NCBI GenBank assembly: GCA_905181645.1
Contig: CAJIYN010000001.1
Coordinates: forward strand, 723,334 to 787,333
Length of the DNA: 64,000 bases
Source: an uncultured SAR86 cluster bacterium
GTDB lineage: Bacteria; Pseudomonadota; Gammaproteobacteria; Magnimaribacterales; D2472
Direction of reading: 5' to 3'
Below, in pieces: positions 20,605 through 30,711 of this stretch. The stretch's first letter is position 1, and every line of letters starts with the position of its first letter. A model generated the notes under the pieces. That model had not been told where the DNA came from. It searched no databases and was given only the letters and a program-made list of their open reading frames with translations. Both the position numbers and the translations under genes were made by a program.

Positions 20605-21198
20605 ATGAACTATAAGTTTCTATTTCTTATTTTTCTTGTTCCTAGTTTACATGCTCAATCAACAACAAAAGTTATTTGTGAGCTTGAAGGAACCTACTCT
20701 ATAACTTATGAAGATGTTACTAAGAACTATTTATCTGAAGGCATCGAGCTTTTTAGAAACCTTGCAGTTCAAACTCAACAATCTATTTTTCTTTTACAGA
20801 AAGCTAAAAGCAATTTTGCTGAAGAATTTTGGCAAAAAGATCCAATTACAGTCACCCAGTATTGGGAGATAAATAAAAAAGATGACACCATGGTTAAGCT
20901 AAATTATATTTTTGAACCATCACCAACCTGGATTAACCCTGAAGCTAAATGGGTTGAAAATAATACAGATAAAGGTATAGAAATATTAACAACAATGCTG
21001 CCTGATGAAATCCATCCTGTATTTACAGATTTTAAAGTTGATTTATACCGTGTCAGTAATTCGATTAACTGGTATACAGGAAAAGGTAGAATTGATGCTG
21101 ATATTTGGTTAAAAAAAACCGATGGTACTAAAAATAAAAATCCTAAAGTAGAGATTCAAGCTTCAGGAAAATGTGGTCCACAAAAAAGAAAATTTTAA
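20605..21198 (+). CDS. Hypothetical exported protein
   Basis: A 197-residue intact protein with a clear signal peptide (MNYKFLFLIFLVPSLHAQST, cleavage after HAQ) and two cysteines in the mature part (VICELEGTYSI near the start, SGKCGPQK near the end) that could pair. The rest is beta-rich with several tryptophans. It starts 2 bases after the rhodanese stop. I do not recognise a family; periplasmic location is inferred from the signal only. Confidence 0.6.
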   Translation: MNYKFLFLIFLVPSLHAQSTTKVICELEGTYSITYEDVTKNYLSEGIELFRNLAVQTQQSIFLLQKAKSNFAEEFWQKDPITVTQYWEINKKDDTMVKLNYIFEPSPTWINPEAKWVENNTDKGIEILTTMLPDEIHPVFTDFKVDLYRVSNSINWYTGKGRIDADIWLKKTDGTKNKNPKVEIQASGKCGPQKRKF

Positions 21199-21264
21199 GA
21201 TTTTGAACTTTTTATTATAAAACCAATCTATATTAGTAATATATTTTATATAAATAGCGTAATT

Positions 21265-21708
21265 ATGAAACATACATTAATCCTCACAATATTACTTTCA
21301 ATGCCCCTTTTTGCAGTTTCAGCTGAGCAAGATAAAAGAGTTATGGAAAGATTAAGAGTAGATATAGCAGAGCTCAAAGGTGCGCCAAGCGTTGAGCAGA
21401 TTGTCGAAAAGCAAAAAGAAGCGGCTGATGACCTTCTTTTAGTTATCAACTCTGGAAGATATGAGGGAAAGCGACTTGCTTATTTACAACAAGTTCATAA
21501 TCAGATGCTACTTCGTCCAGAACCTACTCAGGCCGAAGTTAATAGAACTCATGCCGCAATGATTGAGCATATGAGCAACAATCAGAGAGATAATATAAAA
21601 AATAATTCATCTAACCAAAATAATAATTTTCGTGAGCAGCAAATTAAGATGCGTGAAATGAGACAAACAATGAAACGAGATTCAGCAACTAATCCAAGCA
21701 CCCCGTAA
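21265..21708 (+). CDS. Exported small protein, tandem paralogue 1
   Basis: A 147-residue protein with a signal peptide (MKHTLILTILLSMPLFAVSA, cleaved before EQDK). The mature part is helical and charged, with LLLVINSGRYEGKRLAYLQQ, HNQMLLRPEPTQAEVNR and an Asn/Gln-rich region before a closing STP. The same pattern recurs in the next gene, so the two are tandem paralogues. No known family recognised. Confidence 0.6.
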   Translation: MKHTLILTILLSMPLFAVSAEQDKRVMERLRVDIAELKGAPSVEQIVEKQKEAADDLLLVINSGRYEGKRLAYLQQVHNQMLLRPEPTQAEVNRTHAAMIEHMSNNQRDNIKNNSSNQNNNFREQQIKMREMRQTMKRDSATNPSTP

Positions 21709-21754
21709 TTAAATATAGTTTATAATATTTCAATAATTTAAGGAGACTACAGCC

Positions 21755-22159
21755 ATGACTTTAAAAAACCTACTAACTTTATGTATTACTTTTTCTTTAT
21801 TTGCATCTTCGCAACTTGAAGCTTCTGGACCATCAACAGTTGAAGATGAGTTAGCTAAAGTGACGATTACTGTTTTCAGAAATGTTTTCAATAGATTCTG
21901 GTAAATATTCAGGTAAGCAATTAGTACCTACAAAGACTTTCATCAAAAAATTCTTGATTTCCCTATTCCTACTCAAGCTCAACTAGATTCGAGATATACA
22001 AATAATCAAGAAAAGATAGCGCAATCTATTATTGACAGAGAAACTCAAAGAATGGCCATACTTCCCATGAATGCAGATAATATGGAAAAGAGGGCTGATG
22101 CGATCGATAGAAATGCTAGAGCAGACAGTAGAGGTGCTGGATCCTCAACACCAGATTAA
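21755..22159 (+). CDS. Exported small protein, tandem paralogue 2 (frameshifts)
   Basis: Starts MTLKNLLTLCITFSLFASSQ, a signal peptide, behind AAGGAGA. After an indel near 21870-21890 the frame reads MFSIDSGKYSGKQLV, then another gives FPIPTQAQLDSRYTNNQEKI and a tail ending GSSTPD. The shared elements with paralogue 1 are SGxYxGKxL, PxPTQAxxxxR and the final STP, at matching spacing. It is 47 bases after paralogue 1 and followed by the patatin gene. Confidence 0.55.
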
Positions 22160-22195
22160 GCTTAACTTTTTATTTCTTTTTAAAGGATCTTTGTA

Positions 22196-23116
22196 ATGAA
22201 GAATTACTTTGAAATATTCTCCCGTAAAAAAGCAAAACGAGTCCTGTCATTTGATGGAGGTGGAGTTCGAGCTATAGCTGGAGTAGTTTTCTTAAAACAG
22301 TTAGAAGTCGCAACCGGAAAATCTATTTTTGATTTATTTGATATGTTCATTGGAACTAGCGCTGGCGGAATGAATGCTCTACTAATTGCTGTTGAAAAAA
22401 TGAACGCCAGTGAACTCCATGAATTTTGGTCAAGAGAAAATATTCTTTCTTCTATGTCAGCTTCATGGGAAAACAGAACTTCTTTTTTACATACCAGGCC
22501 TAAGTATGATGGTATCGGTAAAACTGATACCTTAAAAAAATATTTATCTGATGCATCAATGGGAGAAGCTCATAAACCCATTATGACTCTGAGCTACGAT
22601 GTCGAAAATAGAAAACCTACACTTTTAAGTAGTATGAATACGCCAGAAATCAAAGCAGTAAGCGCAGCAATGGCAACTAGTGCAGCACCAATATATTACC
22701 CAACCTCTGAGCTTGAAGATGGAAGCTGGCATATTGATGGAGGAATAGTTTCAAACAATCCTGCATTGATAGGTTATGCAGAGGCAATGAAATTATTTAA
22801 GACAGATAAAGTTAAAGTCTTAAGTATAGGCACCGGGATTGATAGAGAAAAAATTGATGGCGCTGCTTCAAAAAAATGGGGCGCCCTTGGATGGCTCAAA
22901 AATGATGTTATTGGAATAATGCTTGAACAAAATATGGATCATGAAATTGCTATTGATTTAATGAAAGAGAAGTATTTAAGGATTAATTCGCCTACTGAAA
23001 AAGTAAATAAAAAGCTTGATGATAGCTCTGAAATCAACCTCGAAAGAATCCATTTAATGGGTATGGAATGGTGGTCTGAGTTTGGAGACTCAACTATTAA
23101 ATTCGTTAATAATTAA
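22196..23116 (+). CDS. Patatin-like phospholipase
   Basis: Intact 306-residue patatin-domain protein. The oxyanion loop FDGGGVRAI is at about 19-27, the nucleophile Ser55 in GTSAGG, and the catalytic Asp181 in HIDGGIVSNN, so the Ser-Asp dyad is complete. Members hydrolyse phospholipids or lipid acyl esters. No signal peptide is seen. It has its own Shine-Dalgarno (AAGGAT) and lies 37 bases after the exported paralogue pair, possibly in one transcript. Confidence 0.88.
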   Translation: MKNYFEIFSRKKAKRVLSFDGGGVRAIAGVVFLKQLEVATGKSIFDLFDMFIGTSAGGMNALLIAVEKMNASELHEFWSRENILSSMSASWENRTSFLHTRPKYDGIGKTDTLKKYLSDASMGEAHKPIMTLSYDVENRKPTLLSSMNTPEIKAVSAAMATSAAPIYYPTSELEDGSWHIDGGIVSNNPALIGYAEAMKLFKTDKVKVLSIGTGIDREKIDGAASKKWGALGWLKNDVIGIMLEQNMDHEIAIDLMKEKYLRINSPTEKVNKKLDDSSEINLERIHLMGMEWWSEFGDSTIKFVNN

Positions 23117-23178
23117 AAAAAGTTACTCAGACGAAGAAATGTAATGTAAAATGCATTTTTTTTTATAAATAGGAAATT

Positions 23179-23424
23179 ATGAATATATACGTTGGAAACC
23201 TTTCTTGGGGCATGAGCGACCAAGATCTTGAAAACCTTTTTGCAGAACACGGAACAGTTACTTCAGCAAAAATTATTACTGACAGAATGACTAACCGTTC
23301 TAGAGGTTTTGGCTTTGTTGAAATGAGTGAAGGTGCTGAAAAAGCAATTGAAGCTCTTAACGATTCCGAAATTGAAGGCAGAAAGTTGGTTGTTAACGAA
23401 TCACGTCCTCGCGAATCTAGATAG
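23179..23424 (+). CDS. RNA-binding protein, single RRM
   Basis: An 81-residue protein that is essentially one RNA recognition motif: RNP2 IYVGNL at 3-8 and RNP1 RGFGFVEM at 43-50. Small glycine-poor RRM proteins of this type occur in cyanobacteria and many proteobacteria and are often cold- or stress-induced; the RNA targets here are unknown. The gene stands alone with its own terminator-like hairpin. Confidence 0.92.
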   Translation: MNIYVGNLSWGMSDQDLENLFAEHGTVTSAKIITDRMTNRSRGFGFVEMSEGAEKAIEALNDSEIEGRKLVVNESRPRESR

Positions 23425-23456
23425 TCTCTCCTTTTAAATTTCTTATAACAAATTTT

Positions 23457-23485
23457 ACGTCTCTTACCTTTTAGGTAGGAGATGT
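23457..23485 (+). terminator. Strong stem-loop after the RRM gene
   Basis: A 13-bp stem (ACGTCTCTTACCT paired with AGGTAGGAGATGT, two G-T pairs) around a 3-nt loop, followed by an interrupted T-tract. It is probably the terminator of the RRM gene. Confidence 0.6.
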
Positions 23486-23556
23486 ATTATTTTGTTTAAA
23501 TTTTAAGGCAAATATTTGTGCGTAAGAAATGCGCACAATTATCCTCAGTAGTTTTT

Positions 23557-23586
23557 TTGCATTTATACCCAATTTTTAGATATAAT
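23557..23586 (+). promoter_or_regulatory. Promoter of the TonB receptor gene
   Basis: TTGCAT (23557-23562) and TATAAT (23581-23586) are separated by 18 bases. The predicted start near 23593 lies just upstream of a perfect palindrome. Confidence 0.6.
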
Positions 23587-23602
23587 TGCGTGCATATATA
23601 AC

Positions 23603-23616
23603 TGACATCGATGTCA
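23603..23616 (+). promoter_or_regulatory. Operator-like palindrome TGACATCGATGTCA
   Basis: A perfect 14-bp palindrome about 10 bases downstream of the predicted transcription start, with a partial second copy (ATCGATGTAATC) after 23624. It resembles the TGACAACGTTGTC-type sites of the sugar locus and has the CG centre typical of LacI-family operators, so a LacI-type repressor is the likely ligand. Confidence 0.55.
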
Positions 23617-23660
23617 TTAAATTATCGATGTAATCATTCTTTAATTAGAATAGAGGGGAA

Positions 23661-26639
23661 ATGATGAATTTTAATAGGTATTTACTTTCATTGCTTGTAA
23701 TTTCATTTGCAAGTATCACTAATCATACTTTTGCTCAAGATGAAGCAGATGCTTCTATTGAAGAGGTAATTGTTACAGCAACTAAACGTGAAACTAACTT
23801 AATGGAGACACCAATTGCTGTTTCTGTTGTATCTCAAGATCAATTGAATACACAAGGTATAGCAAGAATTTCAGATTTATCAAATCTAGTTCCTAATATG
23901 CAAGTCGGAACTTCTGCTGAAGATTCAGGAGTTAATATTGCTATTAGAGGTATCGGTTCTAATAACTATACTGAAATAGGCGATCCAACTGTTGCAGTTC
24001 ATGTTGATGGAATGTATTCACCAAGACCTCAAGCAGCTTTAATGCTTGCCCATGATGTTCAAAGAATTGAAATAATAAGAGGACCTCAAGGAACTCTATT
24101 TGGAAGAAATAATACTACTGGGGCCATTCAGCTAGTCTATAACAAGCCTTCTGATGATGGGTTTGTAAGCTGAGATTCCAGCGCGGGTGTTTTAAACAGT
24201 AATTGATGGTTTCATTAACATTATTATTTTTAGCATCGTCGAACATGGGCTGTAAAAAGAAGAAATCAAATTTCAAGTGAGTAAAGTCACTTGGCTGGTT
24301 ACAACAGAGATGGAAAGATAGGTATTAATAGATCTGGTCCAGGTGGTCCAAATCAAAGCACAGAAACTTGGGCTGATGGCAGAGATGTTATGGCTGATGG
24401 AATAGCAAACGTTGACCAAAGAAGAGCTAAAGATGTTAAAGCAGCAGATGCATACGGTAATACAAACAATTGGGCTGGTAGATTAGGATTCTTATTTGCA
24501 CCAGCAAATAATTTAGATCTTGAATGGTATGTTGCTTTAGATCATTTTCAAGATGATGGTGCTGGTAGTATCTATTTAAAAGATTGTGAACAGGCTGAAA
24601 TGTCTAGAGGAATGGCATATGACTTTTCATGTGATCAAGGTCCTGACGATCCTTTTCATGCAGCTATTAATAACCCAGGTGAATTAGATTTTGGAATCAC
24701 TAGTTTAAGATCTGAACTTAAATTCAGACCAATTTGAAGACGTTCTTGGAGAATTAAACAAATATATGAGCAAGATAGATATCAAATTAATGATAATGAT
24801 GGTGGTAATTTTGTAGATCCATCTCACCCTGCTTATGGTTTTAAAAGACAACACCCAGACTCAATGATGACTGGATGGTTTGCTCTTAGAGGGCATCATG
24901 ATTGTGGCGGCATATATGGCTGTCAGTATGGTTGGGGCCCTAAAGTTGAAGGCTCAAATGGAACAGGATTTAATGGTGATGCATATTTCCAAAATACTGC
25001 TTGGAGCATGGGTTATGATAATTGCCAAATGGGCTGGGGTGGATCAGTTGAAGCTTCATATGCTTATGGATGTCAGTATTCAGTTTGGATGCAAGATTTT
25101 GATGCAGTTGCAGGAGCACTTGGTTTAGTTCCAGGTTCAGCAGCAGCTACTTTAGCTGCTAATGTTAGACCTATGTGGTTTGATGAGATGTCAAGAACAA
25201 CACAGGAAATGAGTTCAAATGTTGTTGAATTCCAACTTAAATCAGATACAGATGATCAACTTCAATGGGTTGCTGGTGTTTTTTATATGGATGAAGATAA
25301 CTCATCTAGATATGATGTTGAGCAGCCTTTTAATGGTGTAACTATGAGGCCTTTTGCAGCTTCTTACTATCAACCAAATAGAACAGTTGAATCAATGGCT
25401 ATTTTCGGTCAAATGGATTATGCAGTTGATGATAGATTAAATATTACTTTTGGTTACAGACATACTTGGGATGAAAAAGAAGATGTAGGCGGTAAAACTA
25501 TAATCACTCATGGATATTGGACAAATCCAAATATGTATTGTGCTGATGCAAATGACTGTTTTTGGTTTGAAAGTTATGATTTCGTTGGTAATACACGTTT
25601 AGTTAGTGATGCAGGCGGAAATTTAACTTTTGTAGACTGGTCAGTTTATAACGGAGTTTATCAATCAGATGATCTTGGAATGAATGACGGTATTTATAAT
25701 CCTAACTTCCTTGATATTCCAGCTAATGCAGACAATAGCTATGCAGCAGAATGGGATGCAGGAACTTATAAATTAGGTTTTGACTATATTGTTAATGATG
25801 ATCTATTTGTTTATGGTTCTGTAGCTACTGGTTTTAAAGCTGGTGGTTTCGGTGATAATGTAGACAGAGGTGACGGTGTATTCATTAATTTCCCTTACGA
25901 ACCTGAAGATAACACAACATTTGAATTAGGATTTAAAGCTTCCTTATTAGGTGGAGATTTAAAACTTCTAGGTAATGCTTTTGTTTCTCAATATGAAAAC
26001 ATGCAAAGAACTATGTTTGGTTTTGTTGGTTACGATGAGCAAAATGGAAATGCAATTTACACATTAATGACCAAGAATCTTGAGGAAACAACAATTCAAG
26101 GTCTTGAATTAGAGTTTGATTGGAATGCTTGGGACAATGGAAGAGTTTATGGTTGGGTAGCAGCATTAGATGCACCTCAACCTGGCGGCTCAGAAGATTT
26201 TGCCGATGGTTATCTTTGTCTTGAAAGAGCTTTATTAGGTCAAGATCCTTGTGCAGCAGCTGGCGATCATAATCTTGATGGTAAGAACTTAATGTGGTCT
26301 CCTGAAGTATCAGCAACGGTAACTATTGAGCATACTTTCTATCCAGCATCTGGATGGTTTGTTAGACCTAATCTAAGTATTAGTCATACTGGAGAAATGT
26401 TCTTTAATGAAACTAACTATGCTGTAGCTCCTTTCCATAGTGGACAAGAGGCTACAACTACTGCAAATGCTGCAGTAACTCTTGTAAATGAAACTGAAGC
26501 ATGGGGTCTTGAGTTCTATGTATTTAATTTAACTGATGAGTTAATTAAAACAGATTCTTTTGCAGGCAATGCTGGTTATGTTAGAGCTATGTATGCTCCA
26601 CCAAGAGCATTTGGATTTAGATTCCAAACTGCAATCTGA
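23661..26639 (+). CDS. TonB-dependent outer-membrane receptor (frameshifts)
   Basis: Signal peptide (ending HTFAQ), then the TonB-box/plug region: EEVIVTATKRETNLMETPIA, NIAIRGIGSNNY, DGMYSPRPQAAL, and VQRIEIIRGPQGTLFGRNNT. The barrel follows from about 24290, closing with the aromatic C-terminal strand FGFRFQTAI. Indels occur in 24170-24290 and 24735-24865. The plug motifs are those of the large family used for sugar, lipid and siderophore uptake in SAR86-like bacteria; substrate unknown. A terminator follows. Confidence 0.9.
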
Positions 26640-26654
26640 AATAATTAGAATATT

Positions 26655-26686
26655 AAAAAGAGGGTTTTTTTAACCCTCTTTTTTTT
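26655..26686 (+). terminator. Rho-independent terminator after the TonB receptor
   Basis: AAAAAGAGGGTT pairs with AACCCTCTTTTT around a T-rich loop, followed by a run of T residues. Confidence 0.9.
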
Positions 26687-26718
26687 GGTTTAATACTTTT
26701 AATGGTAATATTAGGACC

Positions 26719-28691
26719 ATGAAATCTATAACAAAACCAATCTTAACTCTTTGTGTATTATGTATTGTTGCAGCTTGCGGCGGCGGTGGCGGCGGTTCTG
26801 GTTTTCAATAACTGCTAACTCTCAAAGTTTTTCTACAGATGAAGACGCTATCTATATCGGGAATTTAACAGCATCAATTTCAAGTGCTTCAAGTGTTACT
26901 TTTCAAAATATTTCAGGCCCAAGTTATGGAGCAATTAATTTAAATCCTGATGGAGGCTTCTCATACACCCCTCAAGCAGAGTTTAGTGGGAGTGACTCAT
27001 TCCAATTTACGGCGACTGCAGTAGAGAATTCAACTGTATCGAGCCCAGGAACAGTTTCAATTACTATTAATGATGTTAATGATTCTCCTGTTGTTCAACT
27101 TACCAATGTGCCTCAAGCATGGGCGGGAATGTCAGATATATTAATGCCTGAAAACTCCACTTTTGAATTTACGGTAAATGATCCAGACAATGATCCTGCA
27201 GAATTAAGATGGATGATGAATCACAAAGCAACTGCTATAGTTACAATTTCTGAAAATGGCGCTAATATGATTACTCTTGATTTTACTGATGTAACCAGTG
27301 CTGGTTTTAAAGAAGTTACTATTATTGCTAATGATGGTAACTCTTCAGGTGAATCGTCATTTACTGCCATTATTCCTTCAAATATCGTAGTCACTGAAAA
27401 GTACAAAACTTATGTAGTCAGCGGAACAAAAAGACAAAATCAACAGCCTGGAACGAATTACTTAATTGTGGCTGATTCGGTTACAGATATAGAGGACTTT
27501 AGAAATAGACTTGGTCAAACTGCTTACAATCTAATTGAAAGAATAAATGAAGGAGGTTTTGTAGAAGAGTATTTTAATATTCTTGCGGTTGAGCCCTTGC
27601 TTTTAGACGGAACTGATTCTTTTGTTGGCTTGTATACAGGTTGTTTAGATTGGGATACTTCAATATATTGTTGGGATTGGGATGTGCTTGATGCTAATGT
27701 GACTGCAGCTTTTCCAGATGGACCTTTGCCTGATACCATTTCTATTCTTGCTGGTTTTAATGGAAGGGGAGTAGCAAGGGGGTATGTAAATGCTCAACCT
27801 CTAGGCGGCTCAACATCTTATATTGCTATGCATGAGCTTGGTCATAGTCATGCTAATCTTGGTGATGAATATATAACAAGTGATGACAGAGGTTTTGATA
27901 TGAGTATTTATGCTGATTCGTCACCTAATACAACTACAATCAATGATCCTTATAATGTTAAATGGTCTCATTGGATTCAAGATAAAACTAATGTACCTGG
28001 CTATACAGAGGGAGCTTCTAGCAGTGGTGTGGGCTTATTTACAGGAACATATTATTCTTCAGATGCATCATGGAGGCCTGAGGACTATAACGTAATGTAT
28101 GGAGGAGACTACAATGGAAGTTGGGGAGTGCCTGAAAACTTTATCTCTCAATACGGCCCCATTAATACTGAAGCTTTTATTATTCAAACCATTGCCAATC
28201 AATGTTTTAAACAATATGACAATTATGATAATTGTCCTAATGTTTGGGGCAGCATTTATTTAGTAAATAGTGATGGAGTTGAAACTGGTTTAGATCGTCT
28301 TCAACAAGACTCAGGTTATACATCTATTAAGTACAATCTAGGTGTTGAATTTAATACAAATAATATTCAACTTAATTGGTATATTAATGGAGTACTTCAA
28401 GAAGACCTTGTAAATCAAACTGAAGTTATTTTTACCAAGCCTGAAAATGGTGGAGTTATGGAGTATTCATATAAAGCAGTTGATACTTTAGGCTTTATGA
28501 CAGCTCCTGATGACATACTTTTAGACTCAGATAATTATGAAGGTTTCTTTAACAGTGAATATTATTGGAATACATCTATAGACTGGTCTGGTAGCTATGA
28601 AGCAAATCCAACAAATAAATCTGATTATGCTATAGGTTATATAGATGGAACTACTGGCGGCACGATTGGAATCAACTGGAGTAATTTATGA
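26719..28691 (+). CDS. M64-type metallopeptidase lipoprotein with Ig-like repeat (one frameshift)
   Basis: MKSITKPILTLCVLCIVAAC is a lipoprotein signal (lipobox VAAC) followed by a glycine run. An indel near 26800 moves to the main frame, which has cadherin/Ig-like repeats (DEDAIYIGN, GGFSYTPQAEFSGSDSFQFT, TVSITINDVNDSP) over the first 150 residues. The catalytic domain has HELGHSHANLGDEY, the zinc site and downstream DEY typical of family M64 (IgA-peptidase-like). It is therefore a surface or periplasmic protease lipoprotein. It follows the TonB receptor and is coupled to the next gene. Confidence 0.82.
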
Positions 28692-29170
28692 TAATTCTCA
28701 AACAAATTTTTCTAGCATCACTTATTGCTGTGCCAACTTTCATTATGGCTGCAGATGACCTTATTCCAGGCAAACATCAAATCTTAAAAGATACCAAAGT
28801 AACTATTAATGATAATAAATTTCATCAGGTAAAGCTTTTCATGAAGGATGGAGTTTTTGAATTTAAATCAGTTGAATACTGGTATGTTGAATAAAGCTAT
28901 CGCTTTAAAAAAGATCCTATAGAAATAGAAACTTATGAAGCTGTATTCTTAGATTCTGAGGGTAAACAGCTTTATCAAGTTAATATCGGTAATCCGTTAT
29001 TAGTTAAAGCTCAACATATAGGGTTTGAAGATAGTGAATTTTTCTATGGTTATGATAATCAAGCTAGCTTTTATATACCTTTTCCAAAGAATATTGAGCC
29101 TGCTTCAGTGGTCATTTATAAAGATTTTTTAAATACAAAAGAGAAACTGCAAAAAATTTTTATTAATTAA
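28688..29170 (+). CDS. Exported protein coupled to the M64 peptidase, interrupted by an in-frame stop
   Basis: MIILKQIFLASLIAVPTFIM is a signal peptide (cleavage after MAA). The frame has TAA at 28892-28894, but the same frame continues without another stop to 29170, giving SYRFKKDPIEIETYEAVFLD and FYGYDNQASFYIPFPKN. The whole would be about 160 residues. The start overlaps the M64 stop (ATGA). Either a base error made the stop or the gene is a recent nonsense mutant. Family not recognised; a role with the peptidase is inferred only from coupling. Confidence 0.5.
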
Positions 29171-29255
29171 TTTTCTTTAGAGATATCTTAACTTTACCTT
29201 GGGTTTTTAATAATAGATAATACTGCTCCAGACCTTATCAAATAAGGTTAATAAT

Positions 29256-29331
29256 GCGGGAATAGCTCAGCTGGTAGAGCGCAACCTTGCCAAGGTTGAG
29301 GTCGCGAGTTCGAACCTCGTTTCCCGCTCCA
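29256..29331 (+). tRNA. tRNA-Gly (GCC anticodon)
   Basis: A 76-nt cloverleaf: GCGGGAATAGCTCAGCTGGT at the start, anticodon loop TTGCCAA, T-arm GCGAGTTCGAACCTCGT, acceptor GCGGGAA paired with TTCCCGC, and an encoded CCA. Confidence 0.97.
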
Positions 29332-29378
29332 ATTTATATACTTTGACTGGATAAAAATTTCTATTTACTATCAAGTCT

Positions 29379-30710
29379 ATGAATAAAATCTAAGCATTTT
29401 TTTAATTTCACTAACTCTTCTAGCCTATGGTGACGAAGATCCATTTAATGCATTTATTAATATAGATAATACCAATTTGGACTCAAAGATAAATATAGGT
29501 ATTAAAGACAATATAGATGTAAAGGGTATGATCACATCTGCAGGCTCATTGGCTCTATCTAATAACTATCCTAGTAAAGATGCTTTTTTAATTTCTAAAT
29601 TAAATTTCATTATATTACCATATCTATGGAAAAACAAATTTATCAGAATGGGCTAATTTTAGATCATTCAATTCGGTAAGTGGCTGGTCAAGTTTTGGAG
29701 GTCAAACTATTAATCCTTATGGAAAAAATAGAAATCCTTGTGGCTCAAGCTCAGGCTCAGCTGTTGCAGTTGCTTCAGGAATTGTAGATATTGCTATTGG
29801 AACTGAAACAAATGGATCAATATCTTGCCCAGCCTCAGTAAATGGAATTGTTGGGATGAAGCCATCCGTTGGCTTGGTTAGCAGAAGTGGCATAGTGCCA
29901 ATCTCCTCAACTCAAGATACTGCAGGCCCTATGGGTAAGACGGTTATGATTGTAGCTCAGACACTGGAAGCTATGGCTGGGAAAGATCCACTAGATGATT
30001 CCACCCAAAATATACCGAATAATTTTGATTTTAATTTTATTATACGAAATAAGAAAAACTCTTTAAAAAATAAACGCTTTGGATTATTAGACTCAGGATC
30101 AGATGATGAAGAGGGCCAAAAACTTTTAAATAAAATAACTAAAGTTATTACATCTCGTGGTGGTGATGTTGTTGAAATACAAGATACAAGAGTCTATCCA
30201 GGTGAAGAGGAGTTTTTCTTATTATTATATGAATTTGAAAGAGACTTAAAACTTTATCTAGGTAATTCCGAATATCAGTCCCTTGGCGAATTAATCGCAT
30301 TTAATAATTCAAATGCAGGCTCTGTTATGCCTTATTTTAAACAAGAAATATTTGAAGCCAGTATTGAGGCCTCTTTAGATGACGATAAATACAAAGCAGT
30401 TCTAGTTACTCTTGAAACGGTTAAGGGAGATTTTGATAGATTACTCGATAAATATAATTTAGATGCATTTGTTGGCCTTACCCGCAATCCAGCATGGCTT
30501 ATTGACTATAAAAACGGAGACGGTGGAGCTATGGAAGGGCAGAGAAGTTGGGGTAATGGAGGCTTTGCTGCTATAGCAGGTTATCCTCATATCACTTTGC
30601 CTTTAGATAAAGTTGAAGGTTTGCCTGTTGGAGTTTCATTTATAGGGACCAAATGGTCTGATAAATCATTGCTTGAATATGCAGCTTCTTTTGAAAGGGC
30701 AAATAGATAG
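29379..30710 (+). CDS. Amidase signature family hydrolase, probably exported (frameshifts)
   Basis: The Ser-cisSer-Lys triad of the amidase signature family is visible: Lys in GIKDNIDVKG, the Ser pair in NPCGSSSGSAVAVASG, and GTETNGSISCPASVNG with the nucleophile, then VGMKPSVGLVSRSGIVPIS. C-terminal GYPHITLPLDKVEGLPVGVS is also typical. The N-terminus, read across two indels in 29385-29400 and 29620-29650, gives a hydrophobic leader before AYGDEDPFNAF, suggesting export. The substrate (amide or aryl-acylamide) is unknown. It ends 1 base from a convergent gene. Confidence 0.85.
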
Positions 30711-30711
30711 T

